Below are positions 43,142 through 52,553 of a stretch of 64,000 nt of DNA, one piece after another. This DNA is from Bacteroidota bacterium (GTDB lineage Bacteria; Bacteroidota; Ignavibacteria; Kryptoniales; JAKASW01). The notes beneath the pieces were generated by a model. That model searched no databases and was not told the origin of the DNA. It saw nothing but the letters and a program-made list of their open reading frames with translations. Positions within the stretch are counted from its first letter, which is position 1, and each line of letters begins with the position of its first letter. The stretch lies in assembly GCA_021812985.1 (NCBI GenBank), contig JAKAMG010000002.1, positions 1-64,000 on the forward strand, read 5' to 3'. Position numbers and translations under genes: made by a program.

Positions 43142-43461
43142 CTCAGAACCTTGTTTAATTTTGTGAAGTCAGGTAGGCCTGCACCAGAAATGTTTATTTC
43201 ACTCGTTAAGGCCACCCATCCGAATGATGTTGAAACTCTTTTCGGCCTGAAACCTCTTTGTAGTCGGCTCAAAGGTCTTTGTCAATATAGGAAAGAGGGG
43301 ATTGGACTTCAAGAAACGCCGCGGAAAGAGCGGCTGAATAAACCTCGTGAAGGCACGCCAATACCTCTCCGGTCTACTTAATCGATGCGATGCGCCCTAA
43401 ACTGACGAAAGGATAACTACTTCCGACCTGCGCCAATGCCGACTTCGACCGGTTTTCTATT
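43142..43461. other. 320-base spacer containing the sucC promoter region
   Basis: Between the T9SS cargo gene and sucC. Apart from one candidate promoter (listed) I see no gene, RNA or strong hairpin. Confidence 0.5.
43257..43285 (-). promoter_or_regulatory. Candidate promoter for sucC
   Basis: On the minus strand, TTGACA (43285-43280) and TACAAA (43262-43257) are separated by exactly 17 bases, a good sigma-70-like arrangement. It points at sucC with a leader of about 110 bases. Confidence 0.45.
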
Positions 43462-44766
43462 TCACCTTAAGACTACCGCCCTTTTTATCTGCGTTCCGGT
43501 ACCGGTAGTCAGCTGGTAAAAATAGACGCCGGAAGCCACCTGCCTCCCCGTCAGAGTTGTACCATCCCACCTGACCATATGTCGTCCGGCAGACCGCATC
43601 TCGCCATCGACCAGCGTGGCGACTTCCCTGCCAACGATATCGAAGACCTTCAGAGTTACACAGCTTGCCGCCGAAAGCCCGTAGCTAATAGTCGTGCTCG
43701 GATTAAAAGGGTTGGGATAATTCTGTTCCAGTACAAAATCGCGTGCGATGGGCGGGTGCTGTTCATGAATTCCGGTCAGTCCGCCGTTTGAGGTATAAAG
43801 GATTGTTCCCGCATCGCCAACCGCGAACCCGTGCTTCTCATCTATGAAAGATATGGCGCGCAAAGTTGGCACCGGAAGAGGGGTAACGGGAGACGAATTG
43901 AGAGACCAGGTACTGCCGCCGTCCGTCGACTTCACTATCATACCCATCGCGCCGCAGGCGAAGATAACTTCAGCTGAGGGCGCGGACACGGCGTAGAGCG
44001 CGCCGGCGCCGGGAACGCCGGAAGGAACCATCGTCCATGATGTATCCAACGGCTCCTTCCAGAGTATCATCGGCGAAGCCCAGAGGTCACCCCCAACGCC
44101 CACTATGAAGCCCGTCCCTTCATTGGTGAACACCAGATCGTACGCTTCCGAGCCAAGCCCCTGCAGCGCGGGGATCACGTTCTCCTTCCATCCGGACGAC
44201 GGGAAAGACGACTTCGAACAGATGGAGTATGGGGTCAAGGCATAATTCTGACCTCCCGGGAAGAGAGGCGCGGTCGTCACCAGCGCCCTGATCGGCCATT
44301 CGCTTATTTTCTCCGAAGTCCACGTTTGCCCGCTGTCGATTGAATGATAAACCCAGCCTGAGTCTCCCCCCACATAAATCTCTGCTGCGCTCAGATGCAA
44401 TGCTGAAAGACAATTCTGTCCGTATGGGATCTGTCGAGTGAAGTGTCTGCTCCCGCCGACTATGTTGAAGACCGAGCCGTGGTCGCCGACAGCTATCCCG
44501 TTTGCAGAGTCCAGAAATGATACCGCGTTCCACGGCATGACGGACGACAGCGGAGCGGCTAGATCCACCCAGGCTTCACCGCAGTTAGTCGTCCATAGTA
44601 TCGATCTACTGCGGCTCACGGCACACGTCTTCAGCGTGTCTACCATAACCACGCCGGTAATTGTCGAGTCTACACCGCTGTTCTGCCGAAACCACTGCCC
44701 CTGTGCCACGTCGCACCAGGCGAAACCGCACACCGTTAGAAACGAAGCAATCAGCGTATTCTTCAT
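43462..44766 (-). CDS. Secreted T9SS cargo with YCF48/BNR-like repeats
   Basis: A 434-residue secreted protein with a signal peptide (MKNTLIASFLTVCGFAWC). Repeated blocks with SxDxGxTW (SIDSGQTWTSEK, STDGGSTWSLNS) and GVGGDLW or GDAGTILYTS patterns mark a seven-bladed YCF48/BNR-type propeller. The last 85 residues are a T9SS type A sorting domain: NYPNPFNPSTTISYGL, then TLKVFDIVGREVATL and GVYFYQL ending KRAVVLR. So it is exported by the type IX system and retained or released at the surface. The function of the propeller is unknown; such proteins often bind ligands or sense damage to surfaces. Confidence 0.92.
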   Translation of the reverse strand: MKNTLIASFLTVCGFAWCDVAQGQWFRQNSGVDSTITGVVMVDTLKTCAVSRSRSILWTTNCGEAWVDLAAPLSSVMPWNAVSFLDSANGIAVGDHGSVFNIVGGSRHFTRQIPYGQNCLSALHLSAAEIYVGGDSGWVYHSIDSGQTWTSEKISEWPIRALVTTAPLFPGGQNYALTPYSICSKSSFPSSGWKENVIPALQGLGSEAYDLVFTNEGTGFIVGVGGDLWASPMILWKEPLDTSWTMVPSGVPGAGALYAVSAPSAEVIFACGAMGMIVKSTDGGSTWSLNSSPVTPLPVPTLRAISFIDEKHGFAVGDAGTILYTSNGGLTGIHEQHPPIARDFVLEQNYPNPFNPSTTISYGLSAASCVTLKVFDIVGREVATLVDGEMRSAGRHMVRWDGTTLTGRQVASGVYFYQLTTGTGTQIKRAVVLR

Positions 44767-44858
44767 AAATCCTCCGATTTGAAAAATGTCGGTCTATGAA
44801 AAATTGTGCTGAGGAAAATTCAGATGATTAAGTCGACCTTCGGTATAACTCCGTCACA

Positions 44859-44899
44859 ATAATCAGCTATAGTCTGTTGACTGTCAATACATATTGACA
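44859..44899 (-). promoter_or_regulatory. Candidate promoter and 18-bp inverted repeat upstream of the T9SS cargo gene
   Basis: TGTCAAT-ACAT-ATTGACA (44882-44899) is a perfect inverted repeat. Its lower arm supplies a TTGACA box on the minus strand, with GATTAT 17 bases further as a partial -10. It may be an operator overlapping the promoter. Confidence 0.35.
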
Positions 44900-44922
44900 C
44901 ATCAGCCGTCGTGCCGTCACAC

Positions 44923-45618
44923 TCACCCTTTTTTGCTCCAATCTTCCCGCCTGGATGACACTTTTCTCATTTCCCGTTTTGGCAATCTCTTGTAGAATCC
45001 GCAGACACTGTTCACCACGCACTCATCGCATCTCGGGTTCTTCGGGCGGCAAATCTCCCTACCGAGGGAAGTCATCGCCATTCCCGCAATGTGCCAGTGC
45101 CTCCGATGAACTGAGGCCATAAGGTCGCGCTCTATCTTGTCCGCAATGCCGGACTTCGTGATGCCGAGCCTTGGTGCCACGCGCGCAACGTGGAGATCGA
45201 CGATGACCCCCTGCGGCTTTCCGCCCAGTTCTCCGATGATCACGTTTGCCGATTTTCTCCCGATGCCCGGAAGCCCCGTCAGCTCTTCCATCGTCACGGG
45301 TATCGTGGGCTCGGTCTTCAGCGCACTCGCGATGCCGACGAGCCACTGCGATTTCCTCCTGAAATTAGTTATCCCGCGCACGTAAGGGAAGAGCTCTTCC
45401 GGGGACGCTTCAGACAGCTTCTCCAATGACGGATACGCGCGGAACAGTTCGGGCGCGATCCTGTTTACGAAAGCGTCGCTGCTACGTGACGAAAGAACCA
45501 CCATGACGGTGAGTTCATAGCCGCCCTTATATTGGAGAGGGTGCTTCCTTCTTCCGTATTTCCTGAATAAAGGGGACAGAGCTTCGTCCCAGTCGAATTT
45601 CCGCTTTTCCTCCGGCAT
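44923..45618 (-). CDS. nth: Endonuclease III-like DNA glycosylase/AP lyase
   Basis: A 231-residue Nth-family base-excision repair enzyme. The helix-hairpin-helix LPGIGRKSANV carries the catalytic lysine K122, the catalytic aspartate is D141 (VIVDLHVARV), and the [4Fe-4S] cluster ligands are C190, C197, C200 and C206 in the canonical C-x6-C-x2-C-x5-C spacing. It removes oxidised pyrimidines and nicks the backbone. One oddity: the usual LSAQATD segment reads LSSRSSD, so the DNA-inserted Gln is Arg45. A lysine/arginine-rich tail of about 20 residues follows the cluster. Divergent from bioY. Confidence 0.92.
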   Translation of the reverse strand: MPEEKRKFDWDEALSPLFRKYGRRKHPLQYKGGYELTVMVVLSSRSSDAFVNRIAPELFRAYPSLEKLSEASPEELFPYVRGITNFRRKSQWLVGIASALKTEPTIPVTMEELTGLPGIGRKSANVIIGELGGKPQGVIVDLHVARVAPRLGITKSGIADKIERDLMASVHRRHWHIAGMAMTSLGREICRPKNPRCDECVVNSVCGFYKRLPKREMRKVSSRREDWSKKG

Positions 45619-45918
45619 ATGACGAACTTATGGACGTGTGCCCCAAAAAGCAACGATGGGAGATCGGGCTCGGGGCATGACGCGGCACGGCGAAATCTTG
45701 ATTCTCAGGAAGTGAGGTTATATTTTCAATTTCGATGAGGCAGATTCCAAGCGACAACCTTTCCGAAATCCGCTTTCCGGAATTTCAGGTCTCCGCGATT
45801 CCCGCGGGACAAAGCATCAATTGGTATTGAGATCTTCAAGGCTTTTCACGCATAGCTTCAAAAAGAGTTTCAGCATCTATTACAACACCCGCATAGCGGG
45901 ACACTATCAGGAGAGAGC
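45619..45918. other. 300-base divergent spacer between nth and bioY
   Basis: Holds the promoters of both genes, but I see no convincing consensus, riboswitch-like structure or BirA-type operator. A GGAGAG ribosome site precedes the bioY ATG. Confidence 0.4.
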
Positions 45919-46527
45919 ATGAGATACGAGGCAGGAGTCATTCGCGCGTTCGGGCCGTCGCAAACTCTTGAACTGGAGCAAATCAGGAACGCAGCGGTGT
46001 TTGCCGCTCTGACCGCGCTCGGCGCAAAGGTTTATATACCCCATGAGCCCATTCCCTTCACGCTTCAAACTCTTTTCGTCGTCCTCGCCGGAGCGTTCCT
46101 CGGGAAGAGGGGCGGGACGATGAGCATGCTTTTGTATCTCGTCCTCGGCGCAGCGGGCTTCCCGGTCTTTGCCGGACCGGAGGCGGGTTTGGCGGTCTTC
46201 GCGGGACCGACAGCCGGCTATCTCCTCGGCTTCGTCGCCGCAGCTGCTGTTGTCGGCGGCACGATAGGAAGAAGGAGCTCTTTCGCATGGACTGTCCTCT
46301 CCATCCTCACAGGTTTCACGCTCATCTTCGCGTGCGGCAGCGCCTGGCTCAATTTCTTCTTCATACACAATTGGAGTGTCTCGGTCACGCAGGGTTTTCT
46401 GATTTTTTCTTTTTGGGATTTGGTCAAGCTCGCCGCGGCCGTGGCCGTGTATCGCGCTCTCGTAGTCCGAAATACGCCTCGGACAAATCCCTCGATTGAC
46501 ACAAACCACAAGTCCGACACCTTCTGA
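45919..46527 (+). CDS. bioY: Biotin transporter BioY (S component)
   Basis: A 202-residue membrane protein with six hydrophobic segments. The BioY pattern is clear: ALGAKVYIPHEPIPFTLQTL at the first helix, GAFLGKRGGTMSMLLYLVLG, then GFPVFAG and AGPTAGYLLGF. BioY captures biotin at the membrane and works alone or with the shared ECF energising module (BioM/BioN or EcfA/T). No module genes are nearby, so it uses a shared one or works alone. The C-terminal 25 residues are polar and variable. Confidence 0.9.
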   Translation: MRYEAGVIRAFGPSQTLELEQIRNAAVFAALTALGAKVYIPHEPIPFTLQTLFVVLAGAFLGKRGGTMSMLLYLVLGAAGFPVFAGPEAGLAVFAGPTAGYLLGFVAAAAVVGGTIGRRSSFAWTVLSILTGFTLIFACGSAWLNFFFIHNWSVSVTQGFLIFSFWDLVKLAAAVAVYRALVVRNTPRTNPSIDTNHKSDTF

Positions 46528-46585
46528 ATCCTGAAGGGAGATAAGACTCCTTTCTGATGACGGCTCGGACGAAACCGGAGGAATA

Positions 46586-48052
46586 ATGGGTAATCCACTC
46601 TTCGCGACAAAATCACTGGAGGAGCTGACAAAGGAGGCCACTGATAGCGAACACGGCCTCAAGCGCACGCTCGGTCCTCTAAACCTGACGACGCTCGGCG
46701 TCGGCGCTATCATAGGCGCCGGGATATTTGTCCTGACCGGCCAGGCGGCCGCGCAGTATGCCGGCCCCGCTATCGTCCTTTCGTTCATCATCTCAGGATT
46801 GGGATGCGCCTTCGCCGGACTCTGCTACGCTGAATTCGCCTCTATGATTCCCATCGCCGGAAGCGCATACACCTACGCTTATGCGACGCTCGGCGAGCTA
46901 TTTGCCTGGATTATAGGCTGGGATCTAATACTCGAATACCTGTTTGGAGCTTCGACCGTCGCCGTAGGCTGGTCAGGATACGTGGTGAGCTTCTTCAGGG
47001 ATTTCGGGATAGTCATCCCCTCCTGCCTTGCCAACGCCCCGATAAACTACGACGCTCATGCTGGTTGGATGATGACCGGAGCCGTCCTCAACTTCCCCGC
47101 CATGTTCATCGTCGCGGTGGTCACCACACTTCTCGTGGTCGGTATAAAAGAATCCGCAAACTTCAACAACCTGATCGTGATCGTGAAGGTCGCCGTCATT
47201 CTCCTTTTCGTGGGATTCGGCATCGCTTTCATCCACCACGCCAACTGGATACCCTTCATTCCACCCAACCAGGGACACTTCGGTGAGTACGGATTCAGCG
47301 GCGTCCTCAGAGGAGCGGGGGTGATATTCTTCGCTTACATAGGTTTCGACGCGGTGTCTACTACAGCCCAGGAGGCGAAGAACCCGCAAAAGGACATGCC
47401 TATCGGGATCATGGGCTCACTCGGCATCTCGACCATTCTCTACATTGTCGTAGCCCTCGTGCTGACCGGAATGGTGAGCTACAAACAGCTTCTCGTGCCA
47501 GACCCGATCGCCGTCGGAATCGATGCTGCCGGCAAATCACTCTTCTGGCTCCGCCCGATAGTTAAGATAGGCGCGATCGCCGGCCTGAGCTCGGTGGTCC
47601 TCGTCATGCTTCTCGGACAACCGAGGATATTTTACAGCATGGCAAACGACGGGCTTCTTCCGAAAAAATTTGCCGCCGTCCATCCAAAGTTCAGGACCCC
47701 TTACGTCACCACCATCCTAACCGGGACAGTCGCGATGATAGTAGCGGGCCTTTTCCCAATCGGCATACTAGGAGAACTTGTCTCCATCGGCACACTTCTG
47801 GCGTTCGTTATCGTTTCGCTCGGAGTTCTTGTGATGCGCTACGCTAAGCCGGACGTCCACAGACCTTTCAAGACCCCGTGGGTACCGGTAGTACCGATTC
47901 TCGGTGCACTTCTCTCCGGGGCCCAGATGGTCGGGCTTCCGCTCGACACCTGGTACAGGCTTGTTATCTGGATGGGAATCGGCTTCATCATTTACTTCTT
48001 CTACAGCCGCAAGCATAGCAAGGTCAGAGCGGCGGCCAGGGCAAACGGCTGA
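46586..48052 (+). CDS. APC family amino acid permease, cationic amino acid transporter type
   Basis: A 488-residue permease with about 12-14 membrane segments. The N-terminal signature [21 protein letters not shown] contains the glycine-rich helix-1 break that binds the amino group. [19 protein letters not shown] and the [13 protein letters not shown] region are typical of the CAT/YfnA branch. It imports amino acids, probably by proton symport; specificity is not readable. It is followed by a terminator and a second APC gene of a different branch. Confidence 0.92.
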   Translation: MGNPLFATKSLEELTKEATDSEHGLKRTLGPLNLTTLGVGAIIGAGIFVLTGQAAAQYAGPAIVLSFIISGLGCAFAGLCYAEFASMIPIAGSAYTYAYATLGELFAWIIGWDLILEYLFGASTVAVGWSGYVVSFFRDFGIVIPSCLANAPINYDAHAGWMMTGAVLNFPAMFIVAVVTTLLVVGIKESANFNNLIVIVKVAVILLFVGFGIAFIHHANWIPFIPPNQGHFGEYGFSGVLRGAGVIFFAYIGFDAVSTTAQEAKNPQKDMPIGIMGSLGISTILYIVVALVLTGMVSYKQLLVPDPIAVGIDAAGKSLFWLRPIVKIGAIAGLSSVVLVMLLGQPRIFYSMANDGLLPKKFAAVHPKFRTPYVTTILTGTVAMIVAGLFPIGILGELVSIGTLLAFVIVSLGVLVMRYAKPDVHRPFKTPWVPVVPILGALLSGAQMVGLPLDTWYRLVIWMGIGFIIYFFYSRKHSKVRAAARANG

Positions 48053-48082
48053 GTCCCGTCATCCCGCAATAGTGAATTGATT

Positions 48083-48120
48083 CGGCTCCGTTCCTCACAC
48101 AGGCGGAGCCGTTTTAATTT
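48083..48120 (+). terminator. Rho-independent terminator between the two permease genes
   Basis: CGGCTCCG (48083-48090) pairs with CGGAGCCG (48104-48111), followed by TTTTAATTT. It lies 30 bases after the first permease stop, so the two permeases are probably separate transcripts. Confidence 0.8.
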
Positions 48121-48159
48121 GTGGGTTCCGGATTATCGAATGAATCTAAGGGAGACAAC

Positions 48160-49659
48160 ATGAGCAAGAGTTCTGAAGTTGATAGGCCGGAGGAAGGTTC
48201 GCAGTTCAAAAGGGAACTGAAGCTCCTTGACTCCACCATGATCGTCATCGGATCGATGATCGGGTCGGGGGTATTCATAGTAAGCGCGGACATGGCACGC
48301 ACTCTCGGGTCACCCGGATACCTCATCCTCACATGGCTCATAACCGGCGCGCTAACCGTGATAGGTGCGCTCAGTTACGGCGAGCTTGCAGGAATGATGC
48401 CGCACGTTGGGGGACTTTACGCCTACCTGAAGGAGTCATACAATCCGCTCCTTGGCTTCCTTTACGGCTGGACATCTTTCCTTGTAATCCAGACGGGGAC
48501 AATCGCCGCCGTCGCGGTCGCCTTCGCGAAGTTCACATCGGTCCTGATCCCGCCGCTCGGAGAAGGGAACGTTCTCTTCACAATCGTGGGATTGAAGATT
48601 TCGGCGGCGCAGATCGTCGCGATCGCGAGCATAGCCCTCCTGACATACGTGAACACCCGGGGGGTGCGGCACGGAAAGCTGGTTCAGAACATTTTCACGA
48701 TCACGAAGACGGCCGCCCTGCTGGGTCTCATCGTACTCGGGATTCTCGTCGGGAGGAATGTCGCGGCGATGCACGTAAACTTCGCCAATTTCTGGCAGGC
48801 AAGCTGGACGCATGTCGCGGACGGGAAGGTAGTGCTCATCGAATCACTCTCCGGGCCGATGCTCCTCGCGGCGATAGGGGTGGCTTCCGTAGGCTCTCTA
48901 TTCTCAAGCGACGCCTGGTACGACATAACATTCGCAGCGGGTGAGGTGGTAAATCCCAGAAAGACGATACCGCTCAGCCTCCTCTTCGGAACCCTGACGG
49001 TCACCGTCCTTTACATCCTCGCAAACGTCGCCTACATAATGACGCTTCCGGTAGTGGGATCCCCCGCGGGACATGGCGTCGTGGCACAGGGGATTCAATT
49101 CGCGGCAGACGACAGGGTCGGAACCGCCGCCGCCGCGATGATATTCGGCACGCCAGCGGCAGTCATCATGGCCATTCTTATAATGATCTCGACATTCGGC
49201 TGCAATAACGGGCTCATCCTAGCGGGGCCGCGCGTTTATTACGCCATGGCAAAGGACAAGCTCTTCTTCAGGAGCACGGGAAAGCTTAACGACAAGTCTG
49301 TTCCCGGGACGGCTCTCGTCGTGCAGGGAGTCTGGGCAAGCCTCCTTTGTCTCTCCGGAACGTACAGCGATCTCCTTGACTACGTTATATTCGCGGTCCT
49401 CGTCTTTTTTATACTCACGATTGCGGGAGTCTTTGTCTTGAGGAAGAAGCGCCCGGACGCAGAGCGCCCGTACAGGGTTTTCGGTTACCCGATTCTCCCC
49501 GCCCTCTACATTATAACGGCGGCGGCGATTGCACTCGACCTCCTCCTCTTCAAACCGGCGTACACCTGGCCCGGTATGATTATCGTCCTGATAGGAATAC
49601 CGGTTTACTATGCCTGGCGGAAGATCGGAAATCGGGGGGAGCAACAAGTTCAGCAGTGA
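48160..49659 (+). CDS. APC family amino acid permease, L-type (LAT-like)
   Basis: The ATG at 48160 has GGGAGA five bases upstream and gives 499 residues. The helix-1 motif TMIVIGSMIGSGVFIVSADM and the following YGELAGMMPHVGGLYAYLKE place it in the LAT-like branch of the APC superfamily, with about 12 helices and the FSSDAWYDITFAAGEV loop. It transports neutral or other amino acids; substrate unknown. It ends before a strong bidirectional terminator shared with the convergent cytochrome c gene. Confidence 0.92.
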   Translation: MSKSSEVDRPEEGSQFKRELKLLDSTMIVIGSMIGSGVFIVSADMARTLGSPGYLILTWLITGALTVIGALSYGELAGMMPHVGGLYAYLKESYNPLLGFLYGWTSFLVIQTGTIAAVAVAFAKFTSVLIPPLGEGNVLFTIVGLKISAAQIVAIASIALLTYVNTRGVRHGKLVQNIFTITKTAALLGLIVLGILVGRNVAAMHVNFANFWQASWTHVADGKVVLIESLSGPMLLAAIGVASVGSLFSSDAWYDITFAAGEVVNPRKTIPLSLLFGTLTVTVLYILANVAYIMTLPVVGSPAGHGVVAQGIQFAADDRVGTAAAAMIFGTPAAVIMAILIMISTFGCNNGLILAGPRVYYAMAKDKLFFRSTGKLNDKSVPGTALVVQGVWASLLCLSGTYSDLLDYVIFAVLVFFILTIAGVFVLRKKRPDAERPYRVFGYPILPALYIITAAAIALDLLLFKPAYTWPGMIIVLIGIPVYYAWRKIGNRGEQQVQQ

Positions 49660-49721
49660 GTAGAGCGATTATCTGGAAGCCACGATAAACATGCGACAGG
49701 TTGGTCGGGCAGCGCTTGAAG

Positions 49722-49755
49722 AAAAAGGCCCGCCGGATTTCCGGCGGGCCTTTTT
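49722..49755. terminator. Bidirectional terminator between convergent genes
   Basis: GGCCCGCCGG / CCGGCGGGCC, a 10-bp stem with an ATTT loop, flanked by AAAAA on the left and TTTTT on the right. It can stop transcription from the permease gene (+) and the cytochrome gene (-). Confidence 0.92.
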
Positions 49756-49776
49756 CTGTCAGAGATCTTAGGCCTT

Positions 49777-50769
49777 CTAGTTCGCCTCCTTCGCCGGAGT
49801 AAATCTCACGACTTCGTTGTGCACTGGCTTCACAGTCCTGAGATAGGCGTAGATCGCGCCGAGGTCATAGTCTGTCATTCCCGCCAATGAAACCATCGGC
49901 ATTGGCGTGTTGAACTGGCTCGGGGTGACGGGGATCTTTCCTCCTGAGTCGCAGGCAAACGCCTTGAAGAAGTTTATAAAATCCTCCTTCGTCCACTTCC
50001 CGATCCCCGTCGAGGAATCCGGAGTAATATTAGCCGACCTGTCGATACCATTTCCCATATTGAAGGCAAAGCCCCCGGCGAATTCCATTCCTTTCATGTA
50101 TTGACCATTTACCATCTGGGTATGGCAATCTATACAGGTAGCTGCGTTCGTCAGATATTTCCCGTATGCCACAGTGTCCGTTGTATCAGGCCCGGATGTT
50201 GGGGTGTAGGAATGGAGCGGAATCGTCTTGACGATCAGGTTCATCGGGAAATCGAGGCTTCTTTTCGGGATCTTGTTTTCTATCGGCTTGATGGATCTTA
50301 TGTAAGCCACTATCGAGTACACATCCTCGAGCGAAAGCTTGTTGAAATGAAGGTAAGGCATCATCGGGAATAGAGCGTGTCCCTTGTTGTCCACACCGCA
50401 GGTAATTGCTCTTATGAGTTCTCCGTCCGTCCACTTCCCGATCCCAGCAGGGGTGATGTCGTAGGCGTAAACTGTTCCAGGGACTCCTGCCGTCGCCTGA
50501 TCGAATTTCTCTCCTCCCCTTCCCTCCGTTCCCTGGACCACAGGCCCGGCGTATTTTGTCCAGTCTCTCTCGGAATGACAGTCAAAACAACCGACGACAT
50601 GCCTGACCAGGTACTCTCCGCGGGCAAGTCTTACGGGCGTAATCTCCACCTTCACATCCGGCGGCGGCGCCGTTCTTGGGTAGGTCATGTTGAAATATGC
50701 CAGCGCGGCGAGCGCGAGAAACACAAAGGCGCCGACGACATATCCGGCTATCTTGAAGAACTTTCTCAT
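49777..50769 (-). CDS. Dihaem membrane-anchored cytochrome c
   Basis: The ATG at 50769 (GAGGTGG upstream) gives 330 residues. A single N-terminal membrane helix (VVGAFVFLALAALAYF) anchors two cytochrome c domains in the periplasm. Haem sites are CFDCH (61-65) and CIDCH (212-216), each followed by a methionine-containing loop that could supply the sixth ligand (FPMMPYLHF; MPMVSLAGM). This layout resembles electron-shuttling dihaem cytochromes associated with terminal oxidases or alcohol dehydrogenases. No oxidoreductase gene is adjacent, so its partner is unknown. Confidence 0.88.
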   Translation of the reverse strand: MRKFFKIAGYVVGAFVFLALAALAYFNMTYPRTAPPPDVKVEITPVRLARGEYLVRHVVGCFDCHSERDWTKYAGPVVQGTEGRGGEKFDQATAGVPGTVYAYDITPAGIGKWTDGELIRAITCGVDNKGHALFPMMPYLHFNKLSLEDVYSIVAYIRSIKPIENKIPKRSLDFPMNLIVKTIPLHSYTPTSGPDTTDTVAYGKYLTNAATCIDCHTQMVNGQYMKGMEFAGGFAFNMGNGIDRSANITPDSSTGIGKWTKEDFINFFKAFACDSGGKIPVTPSQFNTPMPMVSLAGMTDYDLGAIYAYLRTVKPVHNEVVRFTPAKEAN

Positions 50770-51119
50770 CTCCACCTCTCTTGGGTTGAATGTAACATTG
50801 TATCCGCACACCGGAGTCAGGACGGCACGAGCATAGCATCCCTCCCCCGGCGAACGGCGAGGTTCGACATTTCAAATTCTAGTTTAGTTTCGTCCTCGGT
50901 TGAAGATACGCGTCCGGCGTGCACTAAAGCAATTTCAGTGGCCGCCCCGAGGCATGGGCAGCTTAGGATTTGTATGTTTCCGTTTCCTCGATTAAAATAG
51001 ACATTCGAAACTGAGTCGTGTAGAATTCACAGTCCATCGGAGATGGGCGGAGGAACCGGGTGTCCAATTGTGCCTCTGTCGTACTCGGACTGAAATTTAA
51101 CAAATCAGGGAGCTATCGA
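50770..51119. other. 350-base divergent spacer
   Basis: Between the cytochrome c gene (-) and a membrane-protein gene (+). It should contain both promoters. I see no RNA gene, strong hairpin or repeat. A GTG at 51060 opens the plus-strand frame earlier but has a poorer ribosome site than the ATG at 51120. Confidence 0.4.
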
Positions 51120-51941
51120 ATGGGCCACAGTCAGAGGGACAACACCGTCCTTTATTTCAGCATACCGACTGCCGCACTTGTGATCACGGCAAGCCTTTGC
51201 GGATTCCTTTGCGGGAACATCTACTCGCATGAAACCTCGGCTTGGGTCGCACAGGCCATTGGACAGGATCTGGTCAACGTCGCCGTTATCGTCCCGACCA
51301 TCCTGGTATCGGCATTCCTTCTGAGGTCCGGCAAAAGAGCGGCGCTCTTAGTCTGGCTCGGGACGATGATGTACACGGCATACACGTTTGTAATTTATTC
51401 CTTCAGCGTACACTTCAACCCTCTTTTCCTGGTCTACTGCTGGGCGCTCGGACTTTCGGCCTACGCATTCATTACCGTCGTTGTGAAGTCAGGTGCAGCC
51501 CCGGTCAAGGAATGGTTCGATGAAGCAAGGGGCGAGTATCTCGTCTCAACGGTCGTACTTCTGGCAGGCGTCTTGTTCTACCTCTTGTGGCTCAAGGAAG
51601 ATCTTCCCGCAATGTTGGGCAACCGCACACCTGATAATCTACAGGCTTCGGGTCTGATGACGAACCCTGTTCATGTTCTCGACTACTCTTTGATTCTTCC
51701 GGGGTTCATAGTCTCTTCGATACTCCTTATGAAAAAACATGCGATCGGATACCTTCTCGCACCTGTGTTCCTTATCTTCGGGATACTGATGTATGTCACG
51801 ATCGCGATACTCGTCGTTGTCATGCAGATGAAAGGGATAACCGACACAGCGGGAGCCGCCATCGTGTTTCTGCTCTTCGCGGTTGTCGGAACGTTGGTTC
51901 TTCTTCGATTTCTCAGGCATATGAAGAAGGCCACGCGCTAA
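51120..51941 (+). CDS. Hypothetical polytopic membrane protein
   Basis: From the ATG at 51120 (AGGGAG upstream) the product has 273 residues with about eight hydrophobic helices: FSIPTAALVITASLCGFLCG, a helix through VIVPTILVSAFLL, YTAYTFVIYSF, LGLSAYAFITVVV, STVVLLAGVLFYLLW, YSLILPGFIVSSILL, a long pair near 215-245, and VFLLFAVVGTLVLLRFL. A basic tail ends the protein. I do not recognise the family. It is 15 bases upstream of a pentapeptide-repeat gene and probably cotranscribed with it. Confidence 0.75.
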   Translation: MGHSQRDNTVLYFSIPTAALVITASLCGFLCGNIYSHETSAWVAQAIGQDLVNVAVIVPTILVSAFLLRSGKRAALLVWLGTMMYTAYTFVIYSFSVHFNPLFLVYCWALGLSAYAFITVVVKSGAAPVKEWFDEARGEYLVSTVVLLAGVLFYLLWLKEDLPAMLGNRTPDNLQASGLMTNPVHVLDYSLILPGFIVSSILLMKKHAIGYLLAPVFLIFGILMYVTIAILVVVMQMKGITDTAGAAIVFLLFAVVGTLVLLRFLRHMKKATR

Positions 51942-51956
51942 GTAAATTACGAATCA

Positions 51957-52553
51957 ATGAAGCGAGCTCAACCGGAACGCCGCTTTTTCGAAGACGAGAA
52001 TTTCGAAGGAATCGACTTCAAGGAAAAAGGCTTGAAGGGGCCGGAGTATGAACGGTGCACGTTCAATGACTGCGACTTCTCCGGCGCCGATCTTTCGGGG
52101 ACCAAGTTCACCGAATGTACATTCACAGCGTGTAACTTTTCCTTGGCAAACCTGACCAGCACGTCTTTCAGAGAAGCGAAATTCATTGACTCTAAATTAT
52201 GGGGGCTGAGGTTCGACAACTGCAACCAGTTCGGCCTCTCTTTCAGCTTCGACGGCTGTTCACTCAGGCACGCCATGTTCTACGGCACGAAGATCAGAAA
52301 GACGCTGTTCAGAAATTCACAACTGAACGAAGCGGACTTTACGGCGTGTGACCTCACATCATCGGTGTTCGACAACTGCGATATGGCAAACGCGACATTT
52401 GACAGTACCGTAATCGAGAAGGCCGACTTTAGAACCTCTTACAATTATTCGATCGATCCCGAACGGAACAGGATAAAGAAGGCAAGATTTTCCTCACCTC
52501 AGGTGGCGGGGCTCCTCGACAAATATGACATTGAGATCGACGATGCAAATTGA
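51957..52553 (+). CDS. Pentapeptide repeat protein, Qnr-like
   Basis: A 198-residue protein dominated by A(D/N)LxX-type pentapeptide repeats, from about residue 14 to 165: CDFSGADLSGTKFTECTF, CNFSLANLTSTSF, LNEADFTACDLTSSVFDNCD and so on. These fold into a right-handed square helix that mimics the shape and charge of DNA. It ends with the conserved tail SIDPERNRIKKARF and VAGLLDKYDIEID seen in Qnr-like chromosomal proteins. Known relatives (Qnr, MfpA) bind DNA gyrase and shield it from inhibitors. Its last 11 bases overlap a GyrI-like gene, which supports a gyrase-related role (inference). Confidence 0.9.
   Translation: MKRAQPERRFFEDENFEGIDFKEKGLKGPEYERCTFNDCDFSGADLSGTKFTECTFTACNFSLANLTSTSFREAKFIDSKLWGLRFDNCNQFGLSFSFDGCSLRHAMFYGTKIRKTLFRNSQLNEADFTACDLTSSVFDNCDMANATFDSTVIEKADFRTSYNYSIDPERNRIKKARFSSPQVAGLLDKYDIEIDDAN

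Noticed and set aside
42464..43381. Open frame of 305 codons on the plus strand over sucC
   Set aside because: Antisense to an unmistakable sucC; no domain in its translation.
45907..46791. Open frame of 294 codons antisense to bioY
   Set aside because: It lies over a clear bioY on the other strand and its translation has low-complexity Arg/Ser/Glu composition typical of antisense GC-rich frames.
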